Positions 26,052 to 34,914 of a stretch of DNA of 64,000 nt are shown here, piece after piece. Within the stretch, counting starts at the first letter, position 1. The number at the start of each line of letters is the position of its first letter. The translations under genes were made by a program, and so were the position numbers. A model generated the notes under the pieces. That model saw nothing but the letters and a program-made list of their open reading frames with translations, searched no databases and was not told where the DNA came from. The stretch spans positions 124,001 through 188,000 of the forward strand of contig JAURXM010000131.1 of the NCBI GenBank assembly GCA_030654395.1. Direction: 5' to 3'. The DNA comes from Aquabacterium sp. GTDB taxonomy: Bacteria; Pseudomonadota; Gammaproteobacteria; Burkholderiales; Burkholderiaceae_C.

Positions 26052-28196
26052 ATGTATGAGTCTTATTTTGGCCTGACAGGCGCACCGTTCCTGCTCAACC
26101 CAGACCCCAGCTTCTTCTTTGACAGCCGGGGCCACAGTAGTGCTTTGTCCTACCTAAAGTATGGGCTGCACCAAGCAGAAGGCTTCATTGTCGTCACAGG
26201 CGACATCGGCGCTGGCAAGACCACGCTGGTGCGCACCTTACTGGCCGACATAGACAACAACCACATTGTTGCAGCCCAACTGGTCAGCACACAACTGGAA
26301 GCGGGCGACCTGCTGCGCTCGGCCATCGCCGCGTTTGGCATTCCGCTCAAAGGCAGCACCAAAGCCGAGTTGATCTCGACGCTTGAAGCCTACCTGACCC
26401 TGCTGGCGACGCAAAGCAAGCGGGCTGTGTTGATTGTCGATGAGGCCCAGAACCTGAGCCGCGATGCCATTGAAGAATTGCGCATGCTGTCGAACTTCCA
26501 GTTTGGCAACCAAGCCTTGCTGCAAAGTTTCTTGATTGGTCAGCCAGAACTGCGCGACATGCTGTTGTCTCGCAGCTTGGAGCAATTGCGCCAACGGGTG
26601 ATTGCGTCTTACCACCTCGGCCCCATGGACCGCGATGAGACCCGGCGTTATGTAGAGCACCGACTCAAAAAGGTGGGCTGGAACGATAACCCGCATTTTG
26701 ATGATGACGCATTTGACGAGATATACCAATGGACGTCGGGTATTCCACGCCGGATCAATTTACTAAGTAACCGGTTGCTGTTATCGGCATTCCTGAGCGA
26801 AGTGCATCAAATCACGTCGACAGACGTGGCTCGCATCGCCATGGAGATTCGCGCTGAAATCGGCGAACCAACGATGGCGCATGTGGCAGGACGCACTGAC
26901 GCGCCATCACACGAAACGCTCGAGCGTGCGCCCGAACCGCAGCGCCCTCTTGTCATGCCCACGCTCACCGACAGCGTGGTTCAACCAATAGATGTATCGC
27001 GCTTCACCAACGAGTTGATGACGGCGCCCGTAACCAAAGGGCCGAGGGCACACGCCTTCTTGATGGTCGCGGGGTCGCGCTCAGGATGTGTGCGTGCCGC
27101 AGCACTTCAACGCGCCTTTGCGAGCCGCACGGATCTACCCACACTCAAGCTCTTGGTCGTCAATGCGCCCGGTCAATTTGAGTTAACCAGCGACTGGTGC
27201 GAACACCTTGGGTTGCGTGAGCCTGATTTTTCACTGCGCATGCTCAGTGGCTCCCGTGTCTCGCAAATAGCCGATGCCCTAAGGCAAATCGATCACCTTC
27301 TAACAGAGTACAACCCTGCAGCAGTGATGATTCAAGGCGGTGATGACGCCGCTTTTTCAGCCTGCTTGGCTGCACATCGCCAAGGCATTCCAATCGTCCA
27401 CATTGAAGCGGGCTTGCGCAGCTTTGATCGCACGCGGCCACAAGAAATTAACACCATGATGTGCGACCACATGGCCGACTTGATGTTGACGTCCGAATGG
27501 GTCGCGCACGACAACCTCGCCAGGGAGGGTATTGCTGCTGATCGAGTCCAATTTGCAGGCAACTTGGTCATGGACAGCATTCGAGCCATGCTGCCACAGG
27601 CATCACCTCCGAAATACACGCTTCGCCAGTTCAACCAACCTGCGGATCTACTCAAACACAAACATGGCTATGGCATTGTCAACCTGCATGCTGGCGGCAT
27701 AGGCAGTCAGTTGCAAGCGCTGACCGACTTGGTGGCCATTCTCAAATCCATCAGCCGAGACTTGCCTTTGATTTGGGTGACCACTGACGAGACCCGCCAA
27801 CTGCTCACCCAGCATCATTTGCTGAACGGCGTAGCTGGCTCACAAATTGCACTGCTGCCCGTTGTGCCCTACTTCAAGATGATTGGCCTGATAGGCACAG
27901 CCGCTTGCGTGCTGACTGACTCGTCAACGGTGCAAGAAGAAGCGACCATCATGGGCATCCCATGCCTGACGCTCCACAACTACACGGAGCGCCGGATCAC
28001 CGTCGAACAAGGCACCAACATCGCTGTCGGTTGCAACAGCAGCCTGATACACCGAGCCATTGCTGAAGTCATTCGTGGTGGCGGGAAAAAAGGGCGTTTG
28101 CCTAAATTTTGGGATGGCTTGACAGCCAACCGCATGGCCGAACACCTCGCTTCATGGTGGAAGCAACGTGCACCCAAGGATATTCAGGCTATTTAG
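26052..28196 (+). CDS. fusion of XrtA-associated ATPase (TIGR03015-like) and UDP-GlcNAc 2-epimerase
   Basis: A 714-residue two-domain protein. Residues 1-272 are an ExeA/TIGR03015-type AAA ATPase with the start MYESYFGLTGAPFLLNPDP, Walker A GDIGAGKTT (50-58), Walker B LIVDEAQ (127-133) and the sensor region IPRRINLLSNRLLL. A 60-residue linker follows. Residues 333-705 are a non-hydrolysing UDP-GlcNAc 2-epimerase (WecB family): GGDD (429-432), HIEAGLR (450-456), E465 in PQEIN, LH at 545-546, TDSSTVQEE (622-630), TERR and GTN (654-656). Some positions are unusual: VNLHAGG replaces the usual HRPEN-type loop and TDSST the usual TDSGG. In related loci the two are separate genes. The epimerase would supply UDP-ManNAc for the exopolysaccharide. 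Confidence 0.85.
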   Translation: MYESYFGLTGAPFLLNPDPSFFFDSRGHSSALSYLKYGLHQAEGFIVVTGDIGAGKTTLVRTLLADIDNNHIVAAQLVSTQLEAGDLLRSAIAAFGIPLKGSTKAELISTLEAYLTLLATQSKRAVLIVDEAQNLSRDAIEELRMLSNFQFGNQALLQSFLIGQPELRDMLLSRSLEQLRQRVIASYHLGPMDRDETRRYVEHRLKKVGWNDNPHFDDDAFDEIYQWTSGIPRRINLLSNRLLLSAFLSEVHQITSTDVARIAMEIRAEIGEPTMAHVAGRTDAPSHETLERAPEPQRPLVMPTLTDSVVQPIDVSRFTNELMTAPVTKGPRAHAFLMVAGSRSGCVRAAALQRAFASRTDLPTLKLLVVNAPGQFELTSDWCEHLGLREPDFSLRMLSGSRVSQIADALRQIDHLLTEYNPAAVMIQGGDDAAFSACLAAHRQGIPIVHIEAGLRSFDRTRPQEINTMMCDHMADLMLTSEWVAHDNLAREGIAADRVQFAGNLVMDSIRAMLPQASPPKYTLRQFNQPADLLKHKHGYGIVNLHAGGIGSQLQALTDLVAILKSISRDLPLIWVTTDETRQLLTQHHLLNGVAGSQIALLPVVPYFKMIGLIGTAACVLTDSSTVQEEATIMGIPCLTLHNYTERRITVEQGTNIAVGCNSSLIHRAIAEVIRGGGKKGRLPKFWDGLTANRMAEHLASWWKQRAPKDIQAI

Positions 28197-28611
28197 ATAG
28201 CCCTGAAGGCCTCGCCGCATAAGGCCTTATGCTTAAAGCGCGATCATTGCAATTGTGAATTGCGCCATTTGTAAGCAAAAGAACAAAGGCCCCTTGCTAT
28301 AAAGCAAGTGATAACCCTTACTTTGGATCTAAAGTAAGCGGCAATACCTCACACCATCCCCCATTTACTGATGTCAGCTGTGCCTCAGAAATGGTTCAAC
28401 CTGACACAGCACCGACTGCAATCGGTAAGCTCACGCTAGTACGCGCTTCTACGGTTCGTCAAAACATGCTCCCTCCCCCCCAGTTCTAGGGTGTTCCCCC
28501 CGCGAACGCAGGGTTATGCGACATGTTGAATGTAGAGACAATCCAGCATTATAAAAATTCACCAAACGGGTGCGGCTACTTACAATGCCTTACACCTTTT
28601 GAGAGGTTCTC
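28197..28611 (+). other. 415-base intergenic region with a cluster of palindromes
   Basis: No gene is seen. Five symmetric elements lie within 135 bases: AAGGCCT/AGGCCTT (28206-28212 with 28222-28228), the 16-bp palindrome GCATAAGGCCTTATGC (28217-28232), GCAATT-GTG-AATTGC (28249-28263), CTTGCT-ATAA-AGCAAG (28293-28308) and CTTACTTT-GGATCT-AAAGTAAG (28317-28338). A C-rich stretch (28471-28502) and a promoter follow. None has a T tract, so regulation or RNA structure is likelier than simple termination. Confidence 0.6.
28526..28555 (+). promoter_or_regulatory. sigma-70-type promoter for the initiating glycosyltransferase gene
   Basis: TTGAAT (28526-28531), an 18-bp spacer and TATAAA (28550-28555) lie about 57 bases before the ATG at 28612, which has GAGAGG as ribosome site. 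The gene therefore need not depend on read-through from the upstream operon. Confidence 0.5.
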
Positions 28612-30021
28612 ATGTTTCGGGTTTTTCAACATCACATCTCCATTGCGACATTGGCTGAACTGCTTGCAGACAGCCTGACCAGTTTTTTGGCTGTCGTTTT
28701 GGGCACATTGACCATCGTGCATTTGTACGGTGATGCCAGCGTTGGCATGGGCATGTCTAGTGCACTGCGCTCTGGCCTTGGGTTTGCGCTGTTGATACCT
28801 TTGCACTGTGGCTTGGTCGGTGTCTACCGCGAAGGCGCTGAGCGCAAAACAGCCAGGGCCAAGCTAGGTCGCGCTATTTTGGGGTGTTTATTGGCAGCCC
28901 CCATCGCATATCAATTAGCCGTTAAAACCGTACTAGAAGGCAACCAGGCTCACCAGCTGATGGGTTTTGCCATCGCCTACCTGATGGTTGGCTTGCTGAT
29001 TGTCCGTGGCCTGCTGCTGACAGCTTGGCGCGGCGCGCTGGTTCAGCAGCGCGTCCTGATCATCGGCACCGGCTCAGAAGCCCATGCTGTGGCCACAGAC
29101 TTGAAATCACGCCGCTTGCGTAGCCACGCGGTCGTCGGCTTTTACCCTGCAGGAGAGTCCGTCCTGCCCGCTGAAGACAAGCGCTTCAACATCTTCCCTC
29201 GTGCGCTGTCCATTGACAACATCATTGAAAAACACGACATCAATCAAATCATTGTTGCAGTCAAAGAGCAACGTGGCGGCAACGTCCCCATGGATCAATT
29301 GCTGTCTGCGCGTATTCAAGGCATCCCTGTGATGGACTTGGCTGCGTTTTACGAGCGCACGACTGGTGAAGTACCCATCGACAGCTTGAAGGCCAGTTTT
29401 TTGGTTTATGGCCAGGGTTTCGCGCAGGGCCGAGCCCGTATCATCATCAAACGCCTGTTTGACATCATCACCTCGTCCTTTTTGCTGCTAGCGACGTCGC
29501 CTGTGATGCTCATCACCATGTTGGCGATCAAGCTTGAGAGCCCTGGTCCGATCATCTACAAGCAAGAGCGGGTTGGTTTAGGTGGCAAGGGCTTCATGTG
29601 CCTGAAGTTCCGCAGTATGCGCACTGATGCTGAAAAAGACGGCGTGGCCGTTTGGGCGTCGAAAAACGACAGTCGCATCACACGTGTGGGGACATTCATC
29701 CGCAAGACCCGCATAGATGAATTGCCGCAGCTATTGAGCGTACTGGCGGGCGAGATGAGCATGGTTGGCCCACGCCCTGAGCGCCCCAGTTTTGTCTCCC
29801 AATTGAAAGAAAAAATCCCCTTCTATGATGTGCGCCACAGCGTCAAGCCGGGCGTGACGGGTTGGGCCCAAGTGCGCTACGCCTACGGTGCATCGTTTGA
29901 AGACGCCCTGCACAAGCATCAGTACGATTTGTACTACGTCAAAAATAACTCGCTGTTTTTGGATTTGCTGGTGATATTTGAAACAGTCAGCGTGGTGCTG
30001 TTCCGCGAAGGTGCGCAGTGA
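28612..30021 (+). CDS. XrtA/PEP-CTERM-type initiating sugar-phosphate transferase (TIGR03013-like)
   Basis: A 469-residue polyprenyl-phosphate phosphoglycosyltransferase. Several membrane segments occupy about residues 10-150, a nucleotide-binding-like domain follows (RVLIIGTGSEAHAVATDL), then the catalytic bacterial sugar transferase domain: IIKRLFDIITSSFLLLA, LESPGPIIYKQERVG, LKFRSMRTDAE, RKTRIDELPQL and MVGPRPERP. It loads the first sugar phosphate on undecaprenyl phosphate to start the exopolysaccharide repeat. Length and context match the TIGR03013 protein of exosortase-linked loci. It is the last recognisable gene of this locus in the window. Confidence 0.9.
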   Translation: MFRVFQHHISIATLAELLADSLTSFLAVVLGTLTIVHLYGDASVGMGMSSALRSGLGFALLIPLHCGLVGVYREGAERKTARAKLGRAILGCLLAAPIAYQLAVKTVLEGNQAHQLMGFAIAYLMVGLLIVRGLLLTAWRGALVQQRVLIIGTGSEAHAVATDLKSRRLRSHAVVGFYPAGESVLPAEDKRFNIFPRALSIDNIIEKHDINQIIVAVKEQRGGNVPMDQLLSARIQGIPVMDLAAFYERTTGEVPIDSLKASFLVYGQGFAQGRARIIIKRLFDIITSSFLLLATSPVMLITMLAIKLESPGPIIYKQERVGLGGKGFMCLKFRSMRTDAEKDGVAVWASKNDSRITRVGTFIRKTRIDELPQLLSVLAGEMSMVGPRPERPSFVSQLKEKIPFYDVRHSVKPGVTGWAQVRYAYGASFEDALHKHQYDLYYVKNNSLFLDLLVIFETVSVVLFREGAQ

Positions 30022-30066
30022 TCTGAGTGGCTGATACCGCCGCTGTGCGGTTGATTGTTGACATAT

Positions 30067-30089
30067 GTGGCGTGCCTTGGGTACGCCAC
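30067..30089 (+). terminator. hairpin downstream of the sugar-phosphate transferase gene
   Basis: GTGGCGT (30067-30073) pairs with ACGCCAC (30083-30089); inner CC/GG pairing extends the stem. No T tract follows, so termination is uncertain. A G8 run at 30100-30107 comes next. Confidence 0.35.
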
Positions 30090-30173
30090 AGTCGTTTCAG
30101 GGGGGGGCAATGCCTCCAATAGGGGCCAAGATGCGGGACAATCGCGGGTTGCCCTCAGCCTCGCCCATTTTCT

Positions 30174-31235
30174 GTGACAGACCACACCACCGCATCCCAA
30201 CACATACCGACCAAGACCGGCACGGGTCTTATCAAAAAGGTATTGGCGTGGGCCATCGGTTTGGTGCTGCTCACATGGCTATTGGGACGAACCCCTTTTG
30301 AGCAAGTTTGGCAAGCGTTTGCCCGCCCGACATGGGTCATCTGGGCGCTGACACTAGGTGGCATATTGACCAGCTACGGCCTGCGCGCAGCGCGCCTGCA
30401 AATCATCCTGAATTTAGACGGGCATACGCAAGCCCCACACCGTTGGTTGGGGCTGAGAACTGACGCACTGCGTGTGATATTGATGCACAACGCAGCGATC
30501 AACTTGTTGCCCATGCGTGCGGGTGAGTTGAGCTTCCCTTGGCTGGCTCACCGAGAATTGGGCATGCCTGTGGCACGTGCTGTGGCGTGCCTGCTTTGGA
30601 TGCGTGTTCAGGATGTCGTCGTATTGATCGTGTTGGGCGTGGTGCTTTGGCCAGGCATCCCCCTCGGTTTGAGGCTGGCCGCCTTGGCTGGATTGGTCAT
30701 GGCTTGGCGAGGTCTGGGGTGGCTCAGCAGGTGGTGGTTAGGGCGCCATATTGATGTCGCACAGGATCAAAAAAATGGCCGCTTTAGCCGGAAGTTAAGC
30801 CACAAGTTCAGCCACCTGATGTCCCGCCTCAAACAAGCGATGTTGGAGCCCGAACACCACCACCCACTGGCGTGGTTAGCCACATTGAGCAACTGGAGCC
30901 TGAAGTTAGCCGCAGGCGCTTGTTTGTTGTCCTCCGTCAGCACCGCACCGTGGATGACCGCATGGGCAGGCGCTTTAGGAGGAGAATTGGCAGCGATCGT
31001 GCCATTGCAAGGCCCAGCAGGATTCGGCACCTACGAAGCCGGTGTTTGGGCTGGCATGGCAAGCCAATTACCCCCTCATTCTGAAGCGCTCTCGCATGCC
31101 ATCAGTGCGGCGCTGGCCTTACACGTTTGTTTTTTGCTGTGTGCCGTCTTGGCCGGTGCACTGGCCACTGTGCTGAGTTGGGCCAATAAGCCTGCGTCAC
31201 CTCAGGGTACGCCCCACTCTCGTCATCCCGGCTAA
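30174..31235 (+). CDS. lysylphosphatidylglycerol synthase-type flippase-like membrane protein
   Basis: A 353-residue polytopic inner-membrane protein of the UPF0104/AglD-like family. Hydrophobic segments recur through its length; LMHNAAINLLPMRAGELSFPWLAHR and VPLQGPAGFGTYEAG are the family's two recognisable motifs. Homologues are found beside ArnC/ArnT-like glycosyltransferases, and the same occurs here: the GT2 gene starts 34 bases later. The start is GTG 30174. A role in moving or presenting a lipid-linked substrate is inferred. The lysyl-PG synthase catalytic domain is not present. Confidence 0.75.
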   Translation: MTDHTTASQHIPTKTGTGLIKKVLAWAIGLVLLTWLLGRTPFEQVWQAFARPTWVIWALTLGGILTSYGLRAARLQIILNLDGHTQAPHRWLGLRTDALRVILMHNAAINLLPMRAGELSFPWLAHRELGMPVARAVACLLWMRVQDVVVLIVLGVVLWPGIPLGLRLAALAGLVMAWRGLGWLSRWWLGRHIDVAQDQKNGRFSRKLSHKFSHLMSRLKQAMLEPEHHHPLAWLATLSNWSLKLAAGACLLSSVSTAPWMTAWAGALGGELAAIVPLQGPAGFGTYEAGVWAGMASQLPPHSEALSHAISAALALHVCFLLCAVLAGALATVLSWANKPASPQGTPHSRHPG

Positions 31236-31269
31236 ACAGCCGTGGGTTTGTTTGCTAGAAAGTGAAGTC

Positions 31270-32301
31270 ATGAATATTGCTTCGACGGCCGCTGCCGCCA
31301 CCCTCGGCCCTGTGCCTGATCACCACTTGTCAATCGTGGTACCGATGTACAACGAGGTCGAGAACGTCGAGCCCTTTGTCACGGCTGTGCATGATGCGCT
31401 GAGCGACTACCCCTTCGGGTGGGAGTTGATCATCGTCAACGACGGCAGCCGCGATGGCACACAGCAGGCCTTGGACGAGCAAGCTCGCAGGTACGGGCCA
31501 CACGTGCGGCCGATCCACCTTTGGCGTAATTTTCGTCAAACTGCTGCGATGCAAGCTGGCATTGACGCCTCGCGCGGCGAGGTCATCGTGACCTTAGACG
31601 GCGACCTGCAAAACGACCCCAAAGACATCCCAAAACTGGTCGCACGCCTACTGAGAGAAGACCTCGACTTGGTCGCAGGCTGGCGCCAAAACAGACAAGA
31701 CGGCCTGTGGCTGCGCAAGGTGCCATCTCGCATTGCCAATCACTTGATTCGCAAAATCACGCAACTGGAATTTCAAGATCTAGGTTGCAGCCTGAAGGCC
31801 TACCGAGCCAACGTCCTCAAGCGTGTGAGCTTGTATGGTGAGATGCACCGCTTCATCCCAGCTTGGATGGCAACCGTGACATCACCGGCCCGCATGGCCG
31901 AAGAGCCCGTCAGCCACCACGCCCGACTGAGGGGGGAATCGAAGTACGGTATCTCACGTACCCTCAGGGTCGTCTTGGACCTGCTGGCTGTGAACTTCTT
32001 CCTGCGCTTTTCTGGACGACCCGGCCACTTTTTTGGTGGTGTCGGTTTAGGCGTTGGCTTGATTGGCGGCTTGATTTTGAGCTATCTGGCTGTCTTGAAA
32101 ATAATGGGGCAAAACATCGGCGGGCGTCCTTTGCTGTGGCTGGGATTCTTCTGCGTATTGGGTGGCTTGCAGTTTTTGACCACGGGCGTCTTGGCTGAAT
32201 TGCTGATCCGCATTTATTATGATCGCGGTGAGGTTGCGCCGTATCACACGAGCGAAGCCCCGCGTCTGGATGCGGACAAGGCCTGGCACTGTCAACTCTG
32301 A
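31270..32301 (+). CDS. family 2 glycosyltransferase, ArnC/DPM1-like
   Basis: A 343-residue GT2 enzyme that probably transfers a sugar from a nucleotide donor to polyprenyl phosphate on the cytoplasmic face. The catalytic core shows LSIVVPMYNEVENV, LIIVNDGSRDGTQ and VTLDGDLQNDPKDIP (DxD-type acidic residues), and two C-terminal membrane helices follow (about 240-325), as in ArnC and GtrB. ATG 31270 is preferred to a TTG at 31252. It is followed by the GT39 gene after 34 bases; together they form a make-and-transfer pair. Confidence 0.87.
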   Translation: MNIASTAAAATLGPVPDHHLSIVVPMYNEVENVEPFVTAVHDALSDYPFGWELIIVNDGSRDGTQQALDEQARRYGPHVRPIHLWRNFRQTAAMQAGIDASRGEVIVTLDGDLQNDPKDIPKLVARLLREDLDLVAGWRQNRQDGLWLRKVPSRIANHLIRKITQLEFQDLGCSLKAYRANVLKRVSLYGEMHRFIPAWMATVTSPARMAEEPVSHHARLRGESKYGISRTLRVVLDLLAVNFFLRFSGRPGHFFGGVGLGVGLIGGLILSYLAVLKIMGQNIGGRPLLWLGFFCVLGGLQFLTTGVLAELLIRIYYDRGEVAPYHTSEAPRLDADKAWHCQL

Positions 32302-32335
32302 GCCGACTTGCCGTCGCTTCCTAATCGACCTCATC

Positions 32336-34144
32336 ATGAATCAAACGACTACAGCACTGGCCCTTACAGCAGGTATGCAGCCCCCCTTGGTGCCCAAACG
32401 CCCCACTGGGCCCCGCTGGCCGCGCATCGTGGGGCCGCGCCTTTGGAAGCTACTGGCCTTGATTGCCGTGCTGTTTTTGTATCGCCTGTGGGTCGTGCGT
32501 GAATCAGGCATATCACTGTTTTTCGATGAAGCCCAGTACTGGGACTGGTCCAAAAATTTAGCTTGGGGTTACTTCTCCAAACCACCACTGATCGCCGCAT
32601 TGATCTGGCTGAGTACGGCGTTATTCGGCTCAAGCGTGCTTGGGGTTAAAGCGGTGGTCATGCTGTTGTATCCAGCGACTGCCCTGGTGATGGTCGGGTT
32701 CGCTCGGGCGCTGTGGCCAACCAGCAGTGGCGTACGCACGGGCATGGTGGCTGCTGCCCTGTTCATGAGCATGCCCATGACAGGCTTGATGGGCCTGTTT
32801 GCCAGCACCGATGCACCTTTGATTCTGTGTTGGACGCTGGCGGGCTGGGCCTTGTGGCGAGCACAGGTCACCAACCGCATGAGTCATTGGGTGTGGTTGG
32901 GTGTCGCCTGTGGTGTCGGCTTGATGGGCAAATACACCATGGCGGCATTCGCGCTCACGGCGATTTGGTCGCTGTGGGGTGTACACGGCCCCAAGCGTGG
33001 CATCGCACGACCTGGCCCATGGGTAGCTGCCGTCGTGGCACTGCTGCTGCTGTCCCCTAACTTGATTTGGAATGCCCAAAACGGCTTCCCCACACTGGAG
33101 CACACGGTTGAGTTGACTGCACAGTCCAATCGTTCAGGCGGCATGGTGCCGATGCTGGTCTTCCTTGCTGGCCAAGTGTTGATGTTGGGGCCAATCGCTG
33201 TGCTCGCTGGTATCTGGTTGTATCAACGCCAGTCTGGGCCTGTGCCGTCCCCAGCGACCAACGCACCAAGCAGCCAGTGGGCTTCCTCTAGCCAAATGAT
33301 GCCGCCAAGCCAGTGGCAAAATTCCACGCAGATCAACGTAACACAACCGGCCACGCAACCCTCTGCACAAGCAGATAAGCCACCACGTCCGTTGGTGCGT
33401 ACGTCAGCGTATTACCTGGCTTCGGTGTCGAGCTACCGCTTCCTGTGGGCCATGAGCATGCCGCTGCAATTGCTCGCCATTGCGCAAGCCTTGAATGCAG
33501 ATGCGCACGTCAATTGGGCCGCACCATCCATGGTGGGTTTTTGCTTGCTGATTGCATCACGCCTGAGCCTGCCTCTTGTGCCACTGGCCACCAAGCGCCC
33601 TGCCCTGTGGCTGGTCGCCGTCTTGGTCAGCAATTTACTGCTGACATCGATCGCCCTGCACCTGAAGGATGTCGTTGGGCCCACGCTGCCGTCCAAACTT
33701 GATGTATTGGTGCGCATGCGTGGCTGGCAAGAGGCGTTTGAAAACCTCGCCCCCGTCTTGGAAGACCCCGTTGTGACCGGCTTGCCCGTGCTAACCGACT
33801 CACGTCTGCTCATCACCGAGGCCGCCTATCACTGGCGGCGCTACAACATCAAAACGCTAGCGTGGAACCCATCTGAGTTGCGTCAAGATCACTATCAAAT
33901 GACGCGCAGCCTGCCCAACAAGGTGGGCGCGGATGTGTTGCTTCTGACCAGTGATCCCCACCCGACTGGGATCACGCAACGGTTTGCCATTCCCCGTCAC
34001 ATGAAATCAGTCAAAGTCGCCGTGGGGCCCGATCGGTTCATCGAAATGCACCTGTTCTTCCTGCGGGGCTTTCTGGGCTACACCCAGCAAAACTACATAG
34101 AGCAAAGCGGTGCTGACAAGCCTGCCGTAGAAGATGCGCCCTGA
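32336..34144 (+). CDS. family 39 glycosyltransferase, ArnT-like
   Basis: A 602-residue integral membrane GT-C enzyme expected to transfer a sugar from polyprenyl phosphate to a periplasmic acceptor such as lipid A. The first periplasmic loop has the conserved acidic site SLFFDEAQYWDWSKNLAWGY, with YFSKPPLIAALIWL after it; about ten hydrophobic helices follow. A Ser/Gln/Pro-rich insert of about 55 residues (around 300-355) is low in complexity and sits between helices. ATG 32336 is chosen because the frame upstream overlaps the GT2 gene. The last 11 bases overlap the PAP2 gene. Confidence 0.85.
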   Translation: MNQTTTALALTAGMQPPLVPKRPTGPRWPRIVGPRLWKLLALIAVLFLYRLWVVRESGISLFFDEAQYWDWSKNLAWGYFSKPPLIAALIWLSTALFGSSVLGVKAVVMLLYPATALVMVGFARALWPTSSGVRTGMVAAALFMSMPMTGLMGLFASTDAPLILCWTLAGWALWRAQVTNRMSHWVWLGVACGVGLMGKYTMAAFALTAIWSLWGVHGPKRGIARPGPWVAAVVALLLLSPNLIWNAQNGFPTLEHTVELTAQSNRSGGMVPMLVFLAGQVLMLGPIAVLAGIWLYQRQSGPVPSPATNAPSSQWASSSQMMPPSQWQNSTQINVTQPATQPSAQADKPPRPLVRTSAYYLASVSSYRFLWAMSMPLQLLAIAQALNADAHVNWAAPSMVGFCLLIASRLSLPLVPLATKRPALWLVAVLVSNLLLTSIALHLKDVVGPTLPSKLDVLVRMRGWQEAFENLAPVLEDPVVTGLPVLTDSRLLITEAAYHWRRYNIKTLAWNPSELRQDHYQMTRSLPNKVGADVLLLTSDPHPTGITQRFAIPRHMKSVKVAVGPDRFIEMHLFFLRGFLGYTQQNYIEQSGADKPAVEDAP

Positions 34145-34910
34145 GCACGATGAACACCCTCCGGTAGATCCAGACGAACCAAGCATGGAGTCAGGTAGGT
34201 TCATTTTGGCCGGCCTGTTCTTTGCGTTGTCGATTTTCACCGTGATGCCAAACTTGGATTTAATGGTTGCGGCTCACTACTACAGCGCCGAGCGTGGCTT
34301 CTTCCATGGCCAAGATCCCTTTGTCATGGCGCTGTATAACTGGACGCCATGGCTAGGTCGCGGCTTGATCTTGGTGCTGGCGATTTTTGCACTGGTCGCC
34401 CCCTTGGTATCCAAGTTATTCAGGCGTTCAGGGCGCAGCGACTTGGCGGCCAAGGCCGTGGGCGCGTGGCGCCACCTCGCCATCGTGTCGGTGTGCTGTG
34501 CCTTGCTGGGCAACGGACTGGTGATCGAGGGTGTACTCAAAAATACGATGGGGCGCCCCCGACCTGTTCATGTGACGCAGTTTGGTGGCAGCGACGCTTA
34601 CCAGCGTCCTTTTTCAATCGGCCCGAGCCCATCCACCCGCCGCAGTTTTGTGACCAGCCATGGCGCAGCTGGCTTTGCCTTGATGAGCCTAGGCTTGACC
34701 TGCAGGCCTGTTTGGCGACGCCGCTGGTTGTTGATCGGCGCAGTATCGGGCGGGATCGTCGGATGGGGTCGCATGATGCAAGGCGGGCACTTTTTGAGTG
34801 ACGTCATCTTTGCCTTTTACGCTGTGTGGTTATCGTGCGAGCTGATAGTCTGGCTGGACAAACGCCGTGGCGCCAAGCAAGCCAATACACCACCCCCTAG
34901 ATCGCTTTGA
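34134..34910 (+). CDS. PAP2-family membrane phosphatase
   Basis: A 258-residue membrane phosphatase with the three PAP2 signatures in order: [17 protein letters not shown] and [12 protein letters not shown], carrying the catalytic His residues and Asp. Several hydrophobic helices surround them. Lipid A phosphatases LpxE/LpxF and undecaprenyl pyrophosphatases belong here. As last gene of the flippase-GT2-GT39 cassette, removal of a lipid A phosphate before sugar addition is an attractive role but is inferred. ATG 34134 overlaps GT39; ATG 34185 is possible. nadA starts 4 bases after the stop. Confidence 0.83.
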   Translation: MRPEHDEHPPVDPDEPSMESGRFILAGLFFALSIFTVMPNLDLMVAAHYYSAERGFFHGQDPFVMALYNWTPWLGRGLILVLAIFALVAPLVSKLFRRSGRSDLAAKAVGAWRHLAIVSVCCALLGNGLVIEGVLKNTMGRPRPVHVTQFGGSDAYQRPFSIGPSPSTRRSFVTSHGAAGFALMSLGLTCRPVWRRRWLLIGAVSGGIVGWGRMMQGGHFLSDVIFAFYAVWLSCELIVWLDKRRGAKQANTPPPRSL

Positions 34911-34914
34911 AATC

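Noticed and set aside
30174..31235. Lysyl-phosphatidylglycerol synthase
   Set aside because: Only the flippase-like membrane part is present; the catalytic aminoacyl-transferase domain is missing.
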